From assembly GCA_031552235.1 (NCBI GenBank), contig JAVBMR010000002.1, forward strand, positions 1-64,000: 64,000 nt of DNA. Reading direction: 5' to 3'. The notes beneath the pieces were generated by a model. The model was given only the letters and a program-made list of their open reading frames with translations, ran no database searches and was not told the DNA's origin. A program made the translations under genes and the position numbers. The stretch comes from WRDF01 sp031552235 (GTDB taxonomy: Bacteria; Bacteroidota; Bacteroidia; Bacteroidales; Rikenellaceae). Of this stretch, positions 42,473 to 51,052 are shown piece by piece; positions within the stretch are counted from its first letter, which is position 1, and every line of letters starts with the position of its first letter.

Positions 42473-43621
42473 ATGTTCATGGAAACGAAACAACCACTCA
42501 AAAAAGCGCTGTTCATAGACCGCGACGGGACGATAATAGTCGAGCCGGCGGACGAGCAGGTGGACAGCCTCGAAAAATTCGAATTCCTGCCGGGGGCGAT
42601 TTCGGCGCTGAGGGCGCTGCGCCCGCTGGGTTTCGAGTTCGTGATGGCGACAAACCAGGACGGCCTCGGGACGGACAGCTTCCCGGAGAACACGTTCTGG
42701 CCTGCACACAACAAGATGCTCAGAACGCTCGAAGGCGAGGGCGTCGTGTTCGACGACCAGCTTATCGACGGCAGTTTCGAGTGGGAGAACAAACCGACCC
42801 GCAAGCCGGGAGTGGGCATGTTCGACAAGTATATGGACGGCAGTTATGACTTTGCCGGGTCGTATGTGCTGGGCGACAGGGCCACGGACGTGCAGCTGGC
42901 GAAGAACCTCGGCGCGAAAGCCATACTGATCGCTGACGAAACCTCCGAAGCCGCCGCGAAAGTCGCGGCCGCTGGACTGCGGGACGTATGTGTGCTGGTT
43001 ACGACCGATTGGCAAAAGGTCGCGGAATTCATCCGCGGCGGCGAGCGTGCGGCTACCGTCGAACGCAACACCTCGGAAACGAAGATAAAGGTGGCGATCG
43101 ACCTCGACGGCCGCGGCGAATCGGCCATTTCGACCGGCCTCAACTTCCTCGACCACATGCTGTGGCAGATAGTGCACCACGCCGGGGTTTCGCTCCAGGT
43201 GGACGTGAAAGGTGATCTCCACGTCGACGAACACCACACCATGGAAGACGTGGCGATAGTGCTTGGAGAGGCGGTGCTGATGGCGTTGGGGTCGAAGCGC
43301 GGCATAGAACGCTACGGGTTCGCGCTGCCGATGGATGAGTCGTCGGCCATCGTGCTGCTCGATTTCGGCGGCCGCATAGACTTCGAGTGGGACGCGCGGT
43401 TCAGCCGCGAAATGATAGGTGATATGCCGACCGAAATGTTCAAGCATTTCTTCAAGAGCTTTGCCGAAGCCGCCAAGTGCAACCTGCACATCTCGGCGAA
43501 AGGCGAAAACGAACACCATAAGATCGAAGGCATCTTCAAAGCCTTTTCGAGGGCGCTGCGCGCGGCCATCCGCAGGGACGTCTTTGCGTACAGCCTGCCG
43601 AGCAGCAAAGGAGTGTTATGA
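42473..43621 (+). CDS. hisB: Bifunctional histidinol-phosphatase / imidazoleglycerol-phosphate dehydratase HisB
   Basis: The 382 residues fuse two enzymes. Residues 1 to about 170 are a HAD phosphatase (FIDRDGT with Asp16 and Asp18; MATNQDGLGTDSFP; LGDRATDVQLAKNLGAKAI). Residues from about 190 to the end are the dehydratase, with NFLDHMLWQIVHHAG, DEHHTMEDVAIVLGEA and KGENEHHKIEGIFKAF, which hold the metal-binding histidines. The fused form is known from enterics and Bacteroidetes. Its end overlaps the hisH ATG by four bases. Confidence 0.97.
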   Translation: MFMETKQPLKKALFIDRDGTIIVEPADEQVDSLEKFEFLPGAISALRALRPLGFEFVMATNQDGLGTDSFPENTFWPAHNKMLRTLEGEGVVFDDQLIDGSFEWENKPTRKPGVGMFDKYMDGSYDFAGSYVLGDRATDVQLAKNLGAKAILIADETSEAAAKVAAAGLRDVCVLVTTDWQKVAEFIRGGERAATVERNTSETKIKVAIDLDGRGESAISTGLNFLDHMLWQIVHHAGVSLQVDVKGDLHVDEHHTMEDVAIVLGEAVLMALGSKRGIERYGFALPMDESSAIVLLDFGGRIDFEWDARFSREMIGDMPTEMFKHFFKSFAEAAKCNLHISAKGENEHHKIEGIFKAFSRALRAAIRRDVFAYSLPSSKGVL

Positions 43622-44205
43622 TAGCTGTAATAGATTATAAAACGGGCAATTTGCGCTCGGTGAAGAACGCGCTGGCCAGGCTCGGCGGCGAATATGTCGT
43701 GACGGGCGACGCGGGTACACTGCGCGCCGCCTCGCATGTGATACTTCCGGGGGTGGGCGAGGCAGGGCAGGCCATGTCGAGCCTGCGCGAATCGGGGCTT
43801 GTGGACGTAATTCTCGGCCTGACACAGCCCGTGCTGGGTATCTGCATCGGCATGCAGCTCATGTGCCGCGGCAGCCAGGAGGGAAACACGAAATGTATGG
43901 GTATTTTCGACACGGACGTTGCGAAGATCGAACCCGCGCCGGGGCTTAAAGTTCCCCATATGGGCTGGGATACGGTCGAGAACCTCGACTCGCCGATATT
44001 CAAGGGCCTGCCCGATGGAACATATGTGTATTACGTACATTCGTACGCTCCCGGGTTGTGCGGGCATACGGTGGCGGTTACCGATTACGGGAAGCCGTTC
44101 AGCGCGGCTTTGCAGCGCGGCAATTTTTTCGGCACGCAGTTCCATCCCGAAAAGAGCGGCACGGTCGGCGAGGCGATACTAAAGAATTTTTTGTGCAACC
44201 TTTAA
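43618..44205 (+). CDS. hisH: Imidazole glycerol phosphate synthase glutaminase subunit HisH
   Basis: Class I glutaminase that feeds ammonia to HisF. The 195 residues have the nucleophile in VLGICIGMQLM (Cys76; isoleucine replaces the usual leucine after Cys) and the other triad members in GTQFHPEKSG (His176, Glu178), plus VPHMGWDTV. Translation is coupled to hisB. Unusually, an unrelated membrane-protein gene separates it from hisA. Confidence 0.96.
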   Translation: MIAVIDYKTGNLRSVKNALARLGGEYVVTGDAGTLRAASHVILPGVGEAGQAMSSLRESGLVDVILGLTQPVLGICIGMQLMCRGSQEGNTKCMGIFDTDVAKIEPAPGLKVPHMGWDTVENLDSPIFKGLPDGTYVYYVHSYAPGLCGHTVAVTDYGKPFSAALQRGNFFGTQFHPEKSGTVGEAILKNFLCNL

Positions 44206-44215
44206 AAAGACAGCT

Positions 44216-44806
44216 ATGAGCAAGTACGATGATCTGGTCAAGTTAGAGGAGTTGAGGGAGAAAGGCGTCCTGACCGAAGAGGAATTCCAGAGCGAGAAAG
44301 CGAAAATACTCGACTCCGAAACGCCGTCGGCCGAACCGACCGAACCGACCATGCAGGCCGGGCCGACAGGACAGACGGAGCCGGTTGAGCCGGCTCAACA
44401 GACTGGTCCGGCATCGCCGGAGCCGTCGGATGTTTCGGCTACTTCCGGTGAAACCCCAAAGAACAACAAGCTCGGAATGAGTGAGAACAATTACCTTCTG
44501 CTGATGCACCTCTCGCAACTCGCAAGCTTCGTCATTCCGTTCGCGGGGCTGGTCGCGCCTATCGTCATGTGGCAGATAAACAAGGAGAACCCCGAGATAG
44601 ACAGGCACGGCAAGAACATAACCAACTTCATAATAAGCATGGCGATTTATGTCGTCGTGGCGATCGTGCTTTGCTTTATCCTGATAGGCATCCCCGTACT
44701 CATAGCGCTGGGTGTACTGCAGATAGTGTTTATAATTCTCGCGGCGGTCAAGGCCAACCAGGGGGTTTACTGGAAGTACCCGCTTGCCATACCTTTCATA
44801 AATTAA
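44216..44806 (+). CDS. SHOCT plus DUF4870 membrane protein inside the his operon
   Basis: A 196-residue protein. Residues 1-32 (YDDLVKLEELREKGVLTEEE) form a SHOCT motif, often an oligomerisation or tethering module. A low-complexity linker rich in Pro, Thr and Glu (about 35-80) follows, then a DUF4870-like membrane domain with three or four helices (LASFVIPFAGLVAPIVMWQI; RHGKNITNFIISMAIYVVVA). No enzymatic function is known. It is 10 bases after hisH and 7 before hisA, on the same strand, so it must be co-transcribed. It has no evident link to histidine synthesis. Confidence 0.85.
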   Translation: MSKYDDLVKLEELREKGVLTEEEFQSEKAKILDSETPSAEPTEPTMQAGPTGQTEPVEPAQQTGPASPEPSDVSATSGETPKNNKLGMSENNYLLLMHLSQLASFVIPFAGLVAPIVMWQINKENPEIDRHGKNITNFIISMAIYVVVAIVLCFILIGIPVLIALGVLQIVFIILAAVKANQGVYWKYPLAIPFIN

Positions 44807-44813
44807 CCGGCGT

Positions 44814-45542
44814 ATGATAGAGATAATACCGGCGATAGATATAATAGGCGGCGAGTGCGTGCGCCTCTCGCAGGGCGACTACGGCCAGAAAACGACATAT
44901 TTCAAAGACCCGTCGGAGGTCGCGGTGCGCTTCCGCGACGCGGGTATCCGCAGGCTCCACCTGGTCGATCTGGACGGGGCGAAGGCGGCTGAACCCAAGA
45001 ACCTCGCGGTGCTTGAAAAGGTTGCGGCGCGTACAGGGATGGACATACAGTACGGCGGCGGCATTAAGAGCGCCGAGGCGTTGCGAGCCGTTTTCTCGGC
45101 CGGCGCGAACCGCGCCATATGTGGTAGCGTAGCCGTAACCAAACCCGAAGAGTTCCGCACATGGCTGGCCGGTTTCGGGCCGGGAAAGATAATACTCGGC
45201 GCCGACGTCAAAAACGGTTTCGTGGCCACTCACGGATGGCTGGAGTCTTCCGAAGTGTCGGCCCGGACGCTTATCGAGCAGTTCGCAGGCGACGGGCTGT
45301 CGCAGGTCATCTGCACCGACATCTCGAAGGACGGCATGCTCCAGGGCCCCACGTTCGGCCTCTACGAAGAACTTCAAGGCCTGTTCCCCGCGATCGACAT
45401 AACCGTCAGCGGCGGCATCAGCTCGCTGGACGACATACTCAAACTCAACGATATGGGCCTGCGCAGCGTGATCGTCGGCAAGGCCTTTTACGAAGGAAGA
45501 ATAACCCTAAAACAACTCGAAGAATGCTCGCGAAAAGAATAA
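44814..45542 (+). CDS. hisA: ProFAR isomerase HisA
   Basis: Isomerises ProFAR to PRFAR; a (beta-alpha)8 barrel of 242 residues. It shows IIPAIDIIGGECVRLSQGDY with catalytic Asp9, VDLDGAKAAEPKN, QYGGGIKSAEALRAV, ILGADVKNGFVATHGW with the second aspartate, and TVSGGISSLDDI in the second phosphate-binding half. Its last 19 bases overlap hisF. Confidence 0.96.
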   Translation: MIEIIPAIDIIGGECVRLSQGDYGQKTTYFKDPSEVAVRFRDAGIRRLHLVDLDGAKAAEPKNLAVLEKVAARTGMDIQYGGGIKSAEALRAVFSAGANRAICGSVAVTKPEEFRTWLAGFGPGKIILGADVKNGFVATHGWLESSEVSARTLIEQFAGDGLSQVICTDISKDGMLQGPTFGLYEELQGLFPAIDITVSGGISSLDDILKLNDMGLRSVIVGKAFYEGRITLKQLEECSRKE

Positions 45543-46279
45543 TCCCGTGCCTCGACATCAAGGACGGCGCAACGGTAAAAGGAATCAATTTTGTCGGCCT
45601 CAAGACCGTGGGCGACCCCGTGGAACTGGGCAAGAAATACGCCCTTGAAGGGGCGGACGAGCTCGTCTACCTCGACATCAGCGCCACCAACGAGGGCCGC
45701 AAGACTTTCACCGAATTGGTGTCCCGCATAGCCGAGGGCCTGAACATTCCGTTCACCGTGGGCGGTGGAATTTCGAGCGTTGAGGACGCGGCGAGGCTCC
45801 TGCAGGCCGGTGCCGACAAGGTCAGCATCAACAGTGCCGCAGTGCGCAGGCCGGAGCTTATTGACGAAATAGCCAACCGCTACGGCAATCAGTTCGTTGT
45901 CGTGGCCATAGATGGCAAGGTGGTGGACGGCAAGTGGGTCGTGACGACGCACGGCGGCCAGCGCCTCACCGAACGCGAACTGTTCACATGGGCGAAAGAG
46001 GCTCAGGAGCGTGGTGCGGGCGAGATATTGTTCACGTCGATGGACCACGACGGCACAAAGAACGGTTACCCGTGCGAAACATACGCTCGTTTGTCCGACA
46101 TCCTCTCGATCCCGGTTATAGCCTCGGGCGGCGCGGGGACGGTGGACCACATAGCGCAGGTGCTGTCCGAGGGCAAGGCCGACGCGGCACTCGCGGCGAG
46201 CATTTTCCACTACGGCGAGATACCGATCCCGGTGCTTAAGAAAGCGCTGGACGAAAAAGGAATAAACGTAAGACTTTAA
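45524..46279 (+). CDS. hisF: Imidazole glycerol phosphate synthase cyclase subunit HisF
   Basis: Closes the imidazole ring with ammonia from HisH. With the ATG at 45524 the protein has 251 residues and begins MLAKRIIPCLDIKDGATVKG (Asp11 catalytic). A longer open frame reaching back to 45161 is a shadow of hisA. VAIDGKVVDGKWVV carries the second catalytic aspartate; FTVGGGISSVEDA and ASGGAGTVDHIAQVL are the phosphate-binding loops. A 254-base gap with repeats follows before hisI. Confidence 0.97.
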   Translation: MLAKRIIPCLDIKDGATVKGINFVGLKTVGDPVELGKKYALEGADELVYLDISATNEGRKTFTELVSRIAEGLNIPFTVGGGISSVEDAARLLQAGADKVSINSAAVRRPELIDEIANRYGNQFVVVAIDGKVVDGKWVVTTHGGQRLTERELFTWAKEAQERGAGEILFTSMDHDGTKNGYPCETYARLSDILSIPVIASGGAGTVDHIAQVLSEGKADAALAASIFHYGEIPIPVLKKALDEKGINVRL

Positions 46280-46350
46280 GAGTCTGAATAAACAACCTTG
46301 CCGCAAACTTCGGGGTATTGTAAAGGCTGCGACTGCTTCTGGCAGTCGCC

Positions 46351-46438
46351 ACATTAAGTTTCTTTTTGTTGCTGACGCTCGGCAAAATCCGCAAGCGGCC
46401 TTTGCCTTCGCTGAAGCGCAACATTCCGCGGCTCGGCG
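46351..46438. repeat. Inverted copy of the 70-base intergenic unit
   Basis: 46351-46420 is the reverse complement of the unit repeated at 301-440, with about five differences to the first copy. Homology goes on to 46438 (ACATTCCGCGGCTCGGC), matching the bases upstream of 301. It lies between hisF and hisI, inside the operon. Confidence 0.85.
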
Positions 46439-46533
46439 ATTTTATCGCCGCCCCCGCAGCCGCGGGATGTGATTTAGACCAGTCGCAAGCAGCGGAAAGA
46501 GGACGAAAATAATCATGTTAATAGATCCTAAAT

Positions 46534-47151
46534 ATGTTGAAATTCAGTGATTTGAACGCGTCGAAGAACGCGGACGGCCTTGTGCCGGCAGTGATACAGG
46601 ATGCCCGTACCCTTGCGGTATTGATGGTAGGCTACATGAATGAGGAAGCTTTCGAGAAAAGCATGAAAGAACGCCGTGTGACGTTCTACAGCCGCACCAA
46701 GCAGCGCCTATGGACAAAAGGCGAAACCAGCAACAATTTCTTCGACATAGTGTCGGTGGCCGCCGACTGCGATGCCGACACGTTGCTCGTTAAGGTCGTA
46801 CCCCAGGGCCCGGCCTGCCACAACGGCACGACAACCTGCTTTGCAACTCCCGAAGGCGACTGTGCCGATACAGAAGGCTTCATACGCTACCTCCAGGCTG
46901 TTATCCAGAAGCGCCACGCCGGCATGCCCGAGGGTTCGTACACCACAAAACTCTTCACCAAAGGCGTCAACAAGATAGCCCAGAAAGTGGGCGAAGAAGC
47001 CGTTGAAACAGTCATAGAAGCTGTCGCAGGCAACCGCGGCGCATTCCTCTACGAAGCCTCTGACCTGATCTACCACCTGCTCGTTCTCCTCGAACAGATG
47101 GGATGTTCGATAGCCGACATCGAAAAAGAACTCGCCAAACGGCATAAATAA
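46534..47151 (+). CDS. hisI: Bifunctional phosphoribosyl-AMP cyclohydrolase / phosphoribosyl-ATP pyrophosphatase HisIE
   Basis: Catalyses steps 2 and 3 of histidine synthesis. In the 205 residues, the N-terminal cyclohydrolase (to about 115) has VLMVGYMNEEAFEKS-like LMVGYMNEEAFEKS, TFYSRTKQRLWTKGETS, and zinc ligands in AADCDADTLL and GPACHNGTTTCF. The C-terminal pyrophosphohydrolase has SYTTKLFTKGVNKIAQKVGE, EEAVETVIEA and EASDLIYHLLVLL. It is the last his gene; strong hairpins follow. Confidence 0.96.
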   Translation: MLKFSDLNASKNADGLVPAVIQDARTLAVLMVGYMNEEAFEKSMKERRVTFYSRTKQRLWTKGETSNNFFDIVSVAADCDADTLLVKVVPQGPACHNGTTTCFATPEGDCADTEGFIRYLQAVIQKRHAGMPEGSYTTKLFTKGVNKIAQKVGEEAVETVIEAVAGNRGAFLYEASDLIYHLLVLLEQMGCSIADIEKELAKRHK

Positions 47152-47174
47152 GTCGGTTGGATTAGGGGCATTTT

Positions 47175-47198
47175 GGTTCTTTCTTGTAAGAAAGAACC
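47175..47198. terminator. Hairpin after the his operon
   Basis: GGTTCTTTCTT (47175-47185) and AAGAAAGAACC (47188-47198) form a perfect stem just after the hisI stop at 47151. Confidence 0.5.
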
Positions 47199-47241
47199 AA
47201 AGAACTTTTGGAGATACTGCGTATCTCATGATAATCTTCTA

Positions 47242-47286
47242 CAAGCCAATAGAGAGGGCCCCAACGGGGCCCTCTCTATTGGCTTG
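47242..47286. terminator. Perfect 21-base inverted repeat between convergent hisI and typA
   Basis: Arms 47242-47262 and 47266-47286 are exact reverse complements (inner part GAGAGGGCCCC / GGGGCCCTCTC) around the loop AAC. Lying between genes that converge, it is probably a two-way transcription block. Confidence 0.75.
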
Positions 47287-47327
47287 TAATAAATAGCAGG
47301 AAACGAAGTTTCCAGAAGAGTTTTCTG

Positions 47328-47349
47328 GTTCTCTTTTGCAAAAGAGAAC
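47328..47349. terminator. 22-base palindrome at the end of typA
   Basis: The palindrome has arms GTTCTCTTTTG / CAAAAGAGAAC. It lies 25 bases past the typA stop on the minus strand. Confidence 0.5.
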
Positions 47350-47373
47350 AAAGTTATGTCTAATCTAAACTGA

Positions 47374-49176
47374 TTACTTGGCTGCTCGTTTGCGGTCGTT
47401 TTCGTCGAGGAGTATTTTGCGCAGGCGCATCGATTTAGGGGTTATTTCCACGTATTCGTCCTCTTTGATGTATTCGAGCGCTTCTTCGAGCGAGAAGATC
47501 ACGGGCGGGGCGATGCTCGTTTTTTCGTCCGAGCCGCTGGCGCGCATGTTGGTGAGTTTCTTGCTTTTGGTGAGGTTTACGCCCATGTCCTCGGCGCGTG
47601 TGCTTTCGCCGACAACCTGGCCGTTGTAGATGTCCTCGCCCGGTGCCACGAAGAACTTGCCCCTGTCCTGGAGTTTGTTGATGGCATAGGCGTAGGCGTT
47701 GCCCGTTTCGAGCGCGATGATCGAGCCGTTCTGGCGCATTTCGATCTCGCCTTTGTAGGGTTCGAATCCTTTGAGGCGGTGCGACATGATGGCTTCGCCA
47801 GCGGTGGCCGTGAGCAGGTTGCTGCGCAGGCCAATGATCCCGCGCGAGGGGATGTCGAATTCGAGGCGTGTGCGCCCGTTATCCGTAGCCATATTCGCGA
47901 GCGTGCCTTTGCGCTTGGTAGCCAGTTCGATAGCCTTGCCCGCGTGTTCCTCCGGCAGGTCTATTGTGAGTTCCTCGACAGGTTCGCATTTCTTGCCGTC
48001 TATCTCTTTTATGATGACCTTGGGCTGGCCCACCTGAAGCTCGTAGCCTTCGCGGCGCATGGTTTCGATCAGTACCGAGAGGTGCAGCACGCCGCGGCCG
48101 AAAACGATGAAACTGTCGGCCGTGAGTCCCGGTTCGACCCTGAGCGCGAGGTTCTTCTCAAGCTCGGCGGCAAGGCGGTCTTTGATGTGGCGCGAGGTCA
48201 CGAACTTGCCGTCCTTGCCGAAGAACGGCGAGTCGTTGATCGTGAAAAGCATGCTCATCGTAGGCTCGTCGATGGCGATGGGGGGCAGCGGATCGGGGTT
48301 TTCGTAGTCGCAAACCGTGTCGCCGATCTCGAATCCGTCGATGCCCACGAGGGCGCATATCTCGCCGCACTGCACCTCTTCGGCTTTCGCCTTGCCGAGG
48401 CCGTCGAAAACCATAAGTTCCTTGATGCGTGTCTTCTGCATTGTCACGCCGTCGCGCTTTGCAAGGGTGACGGGCATACCGCTTTTCAGCGTTCCGCGCG
48501 TGAGCTTGCCCACGGCGATACGGCCCAGGTAGGGCGAGTGTTCGAGCGAGGTGATAAGCAGCTGCGGAGTGCCTTCGACCATTGCCGGAGCTGGTATGTC
48601 GTCAATGATCGTATCCAGCAGCGGAACTATGCTGTCGGTTTTTTCGTTGGCTTTGTGCGACATCCAGCCCTGTTTGGCGCTTCCGTAGATGGTGCGGAAA
48701 TCGAGCTGTTCTTCCGTAGCGTCGAGTGTGAACATAAGGTCGAACACCTGCTCGTGGACGTATTCGGGACGGCAGTTGGGCTTGTCGACCTTGTTGATGA
48801 CCACGATGGGTTTCTTGCCGAGCGCAAGGGCCTTCTGCAAAACGAAACGCGTTTGGGGCATCGTGCCTTCAAACGCGTCCACGAGCAGCAGAACGCCGTC
48901 GCACATGTTGAGCACCCTTTCGACCTCGCCTCCGAAATCGGAGTGGCCCGGGGTGTCTATAATGTTGATTTTATGGCCGTTGTAGATCACGGAAACGTTC
49001 TTCGAGAGGATCGTGATCCCGCGTTCGCGTTCCAGATCGTTGTTGTCCATGATAAGGTCGCCCGTGCCGCCCTGGTTCTCGCGCAGCAGGTTTCCGTGGT
49101 AGATCATTTTGTCGACCATCGTTGTCTTTCCGTGGTCTACGTGCGCAATGATCGCGATATTCCTGATTTTTTGCAT
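47374..49176 (-). CDS. typA: Translational GTPase TypA/BipA
   Basis: Ribosome-associated GTPase of the EF-G group, involved in 50S assembly and stress or cold adaptation. The chosen start MQKIRNIAIIAHVDHGKTT gives 600 residues and is the normal family start; an ATG 21 bases upstream lies next to the promoter box. Motifs: AHVDHGKT (11-18), DTPGHSDFGGEV, VINKVDKPNCRPE, then EF-G-like domains and the C-terminal TypA domain with ETGNAYAYAINKLQDRGKFF. It is divergent from aroB. Confidence 0.96.
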   Translation of the reverse strand: MQKIRNIAIIAHVDHGKTTMVDKMIYHGNLLRENQGGTGDLIMDNNDLERERGITILSKNVSVIYNGHKINIIDTPGHSDFGGEVERVLNMCDGVLLLVDAFEGTMPQTRFVLQKALALGKKPIVVINKVDKPNCRPEYVHEQVFDLMFTLDATEEQLDFRTIYGSAKQGWMSHKANEKTDSIVPLLDTIIDDIPAPAMVEGTPQLLITSLEHSPYLGRIAVGKLTRGTLKSGMPVTLAKRDGVTMQKTRIKELMVFDGLGKAKAEEVQCGEICALVGIDGFEIGDTVCDYENPDPLPPIAIDEPTMSMLFTINDSPFFGKDGKFVTSRHIKDRLAAELEKNLALRVEPGLTADSFIVFGRGVLHLSVLIETMRREGYELQVGQPKVIIKEIDGKKCEPVEELTIDLPEEHAGKAIELATKRKGTLANMATDNGRTRLEFDIPSRGIIGLRSNLLTATAGEAIMSHRLKGFEPYKGEIEMRQNGSIIALETGNAYAYAINKLQDRGKFFVAPGEDIYNGQVVGESTRAEDMGVNLTKSKKLTNMRASGSDEKTSIAPPVIFSLEEALEYIKEDEYVEITPKSMRLRKILLDENDRKRAAK

Positions 49177-49196
49177 CTTTCGTTTTTTGTAGGGCA

Positions 49197-49225
49197 CAAA
49201 GGTACGATAAAATATGCTATCTTTG
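49197..49225. promoter_or_regulatory. Divergent promoter boxes for typA and aroB
   Basis: Minus strand: TACCTTTG at 49204-49197 for typA. Plus strand: TATCTTTG at 49218-49225 for aroB, 20 bases before its ATG. Both match TAnnTTTG. Neither has an obvious TTTG at the canonical upstream distance. The two boxes are only 13 bases apart, so the polymerases would compete. Confidence 0.6.
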
Positions 49226-49244
49226 TTATTCGAGATAAACCTTT

Positions 49245-50273
49245 ATGAAAGAAATTATAGAAGTCAAAAGAGAAGGGCGAGAGCCGTCGCGTATAGTGGT
49301 TGGGGATGTGCTGGGTGAGTTGCGCGAGTGGCTGCCGCAGGGAAAGCGCGTTATCGTAATAACCGATTCCAACGTACACCGCCGCCACATGGACATAATA
49401 AACGGCTACGACCACATAATCATCGGCATGGGCGAAACGAACAAGACCCTTATGACGATGGACAAAATTTACCGTGAACTTATTGAGAAAGACGCCGACA
49501 GGGAATGTTTCATCCTCGGCTTCGGAGGCGGCATTGTTACGGATGTCGCGGGCTTCGCGGCATCGACATACATGCGCGGGCTGAGGTTCGGGTTCGTGGC
49601 GTCCACCCTGCTGGCGCAGGTGGACGCGAGTGTGGGCGGCAAGAACGGGGTCAACATAGAAGGCTACAAGAACATGGTCGGGACCTTCAATCAGCCCGAT
49701 TTCGTGCTGTGCGACACATCGCTCCTGAAGACGCTGCCCGAGCGCGAATTCCGCGCGGGGCTGGCTGAGATAATCAAATCGGGCGTCATCGCCGACCCGG
49801 AACTGTTCTCGCTGTTCGAAACCAACACATTCGATGACCTGCGCGGCGACATGCGCCTGCTGAAGCGTGCGATAACCGCCGCCATAAAGGTTAAGGCCGG
49901 GATCGTGGAGCGCGACGAACGCGAGGCCGGGGAGCGCAAACTCCTGAACCTGGGGCATACGTTCGGCCATGCCATCGAAAAAAGCACTTCGGCTTTCCTG
50001 CACGGCGAAGCGGTGGCGATAGGGCTGGTGATGGCCTGCGAACTTTCGGTACACTTCAGGCTGATGGCCCACGAGGATGCCGCACGCGTAAAGAACGTTG
50101 TGGAGCGAATGGGGCTGCCACTCGACTCGGGCATCGACAGCAAGAAACTTATGAAGGTGATGCGCCACGACAAGAAACGCGACACGGACGACATAAACAT
50201 GATACTTCCCGTGACCATCGGCAAATGCGAGGTGCGCAGAGTGCCGATCGCGGAACTTGAAAAAATCTACTAA
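49245..50273 (+). CDS. aroB: 3-dehydroquinate synthase AroB
   Basis: Second step of the shikimate pathway: DAHP to 3-dehydroquinate, with NAD and a metal. The 342 residues have FGGGIVTDVAGFAAS, LLAQVDASVGGKNGVN, RAGLAEIIKSGVIAD and the metal-binding LGHTFGHAIEKS, all standard. It starts shortly after its promoter. The downstream GDSL hydrolase starts 13 bases after the stop and may share the transcript. Confidence 0.96.
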   Translation: MKEIIEVKREGREPSRIVVGDVLGELREWLPQGKRVIVITDSNVHRRHMDIINGYDHIIIGMGETNKTLMTMDKIYRELIEKDADRECFILGFGGGIVTDVAGFAASTYMRGLRFGFVASTLLAQVDASVGGKNGVNIEGYKNMVGTFNQPDFVLCDTSLLKTLPEREFRAGLAEIIKSGVIADPELFSLFETNTFDDLRGDMRLLKRAITAAIKVKAGIVERDEREAGERKLLNLGHTFGHAIEKSTSAFLHGEAVAIGLVMACELSVHFRLMAHEDAARVKNVVERMGLPLDSGIDSKKLMKVMRHDKKRDTDDINMILPVTIGKCEVRRVPIAELEKIY

Positions 50274-50286
50274 ACTATAAACCGCT

Positions 50287-51039
50287 ATGAAAAAAATCTT
50301 GATCGCCGCAACTTTATGCGCGTTATCGCTTCAGGCATTCGCCCAGAGGCCCAACCTGAAAGACGTAGTGAGGCTCGACCGCTACCAGCAGGCAAACGTT
50401 AACGTCAAGCCCGGCACTGTCGTTTTCGCGGGCAACTCGATCACCGACGCGTGGCCCAAGAACAGCCCCGCGTTCTTTGCCGACAACAACTTCACAGGCC
50501 GCGGCATCGGCGGACAGACGACGCAGGGGTTGCTGCTCCGTTTCCGTCAGGACGTTATCGAGCTGAAACCGGTTGCGGTGGTTATAAATATGGGAACCAA
50601 CGACATAGCCGAGAATAACGGCCAGTACGATCCGCGGCTCACGTTCGACTGCATCAAGTCGATGGCCGAACTGGCCGACTACCATGGTATAAAGGTGATA
50701 CTCAGCTCCGTTCTGCCTGTTAAAGAGTACAGGTGGAATCTGGAGGTCAAGGACGTGCCTGCGAAAATAGCTGCCCTGAACGCCGACATCAAGGCCTTTG
50801 CGTTGGAGAAAGGCTTCGCCTATATCGACTACTTCACCCCTATGAGCGAACCCGACGGGGCTTTGAAAGCCGCATACGGTAACGACGGGGTGCATCCCAA
50901 CAAGGCCGGTTACGCTGTGATGGAGCAGGAGGTGTTGAAGGTTGTCCCTGATTTCGTGAAAGGCAAAAAAGCGAAAAAGCAGAAAGACACCAGCAAACGC
51001 GGCGTTATGGTCGGCGTTGGAGTAGGCGGGTCATTTTAG
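50287..51039 (+). CDS. Secreted SGNH/GDSL-family hydrolase
   Basis: A 250-residue protein with a signal peptide (MKKILIAATLCALSLQAFAQ, cleavage near 20). The SGNH blocks are visible: FAGNSITDAW (Ser51), GRGIGGQTT (Gly), INMGTNDIAEN (Asn105) and NDGVHPNKAGY (Asp200, His203). Substrate is likely an acyl or acetyl ester on a sugar, as for many periplasmic relatives in Bacteroidetes, but the sequence does not fix it. The C-terminal 25 residues are lysine- and glycine-rich. Confidence 0.87.
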   Translation: MKKILIAATLCALSLQAFAQRPNLKDVVRLDRYQQANVNVKPGTVVFAGNSITDAWPKNSPAFFADNNFTGRGIGGQTTQGLLLRFRQDVIELKPVAVVINMGTNDIAENNGQYDPRLTFDCIKSMAELADYHGIKVILSSVLPVKEYRWNLEVKDVPAKIAALNADIKAFALEKGFAYIDYFTPMSEPDGALKAAYGNDGVHPNKAGYAVMEQEVLKVVPDFVKGKKAKKQKDTSKRGVMVGVGVGGSF

Positions 51040-51052
51040 TATAATTTAGGAT

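Noticed and set aside
47779..49248. Open plus-strand frame of 489 codons antisense to typA
   Set aside because: Composition mirrors the typA codons; no motif.
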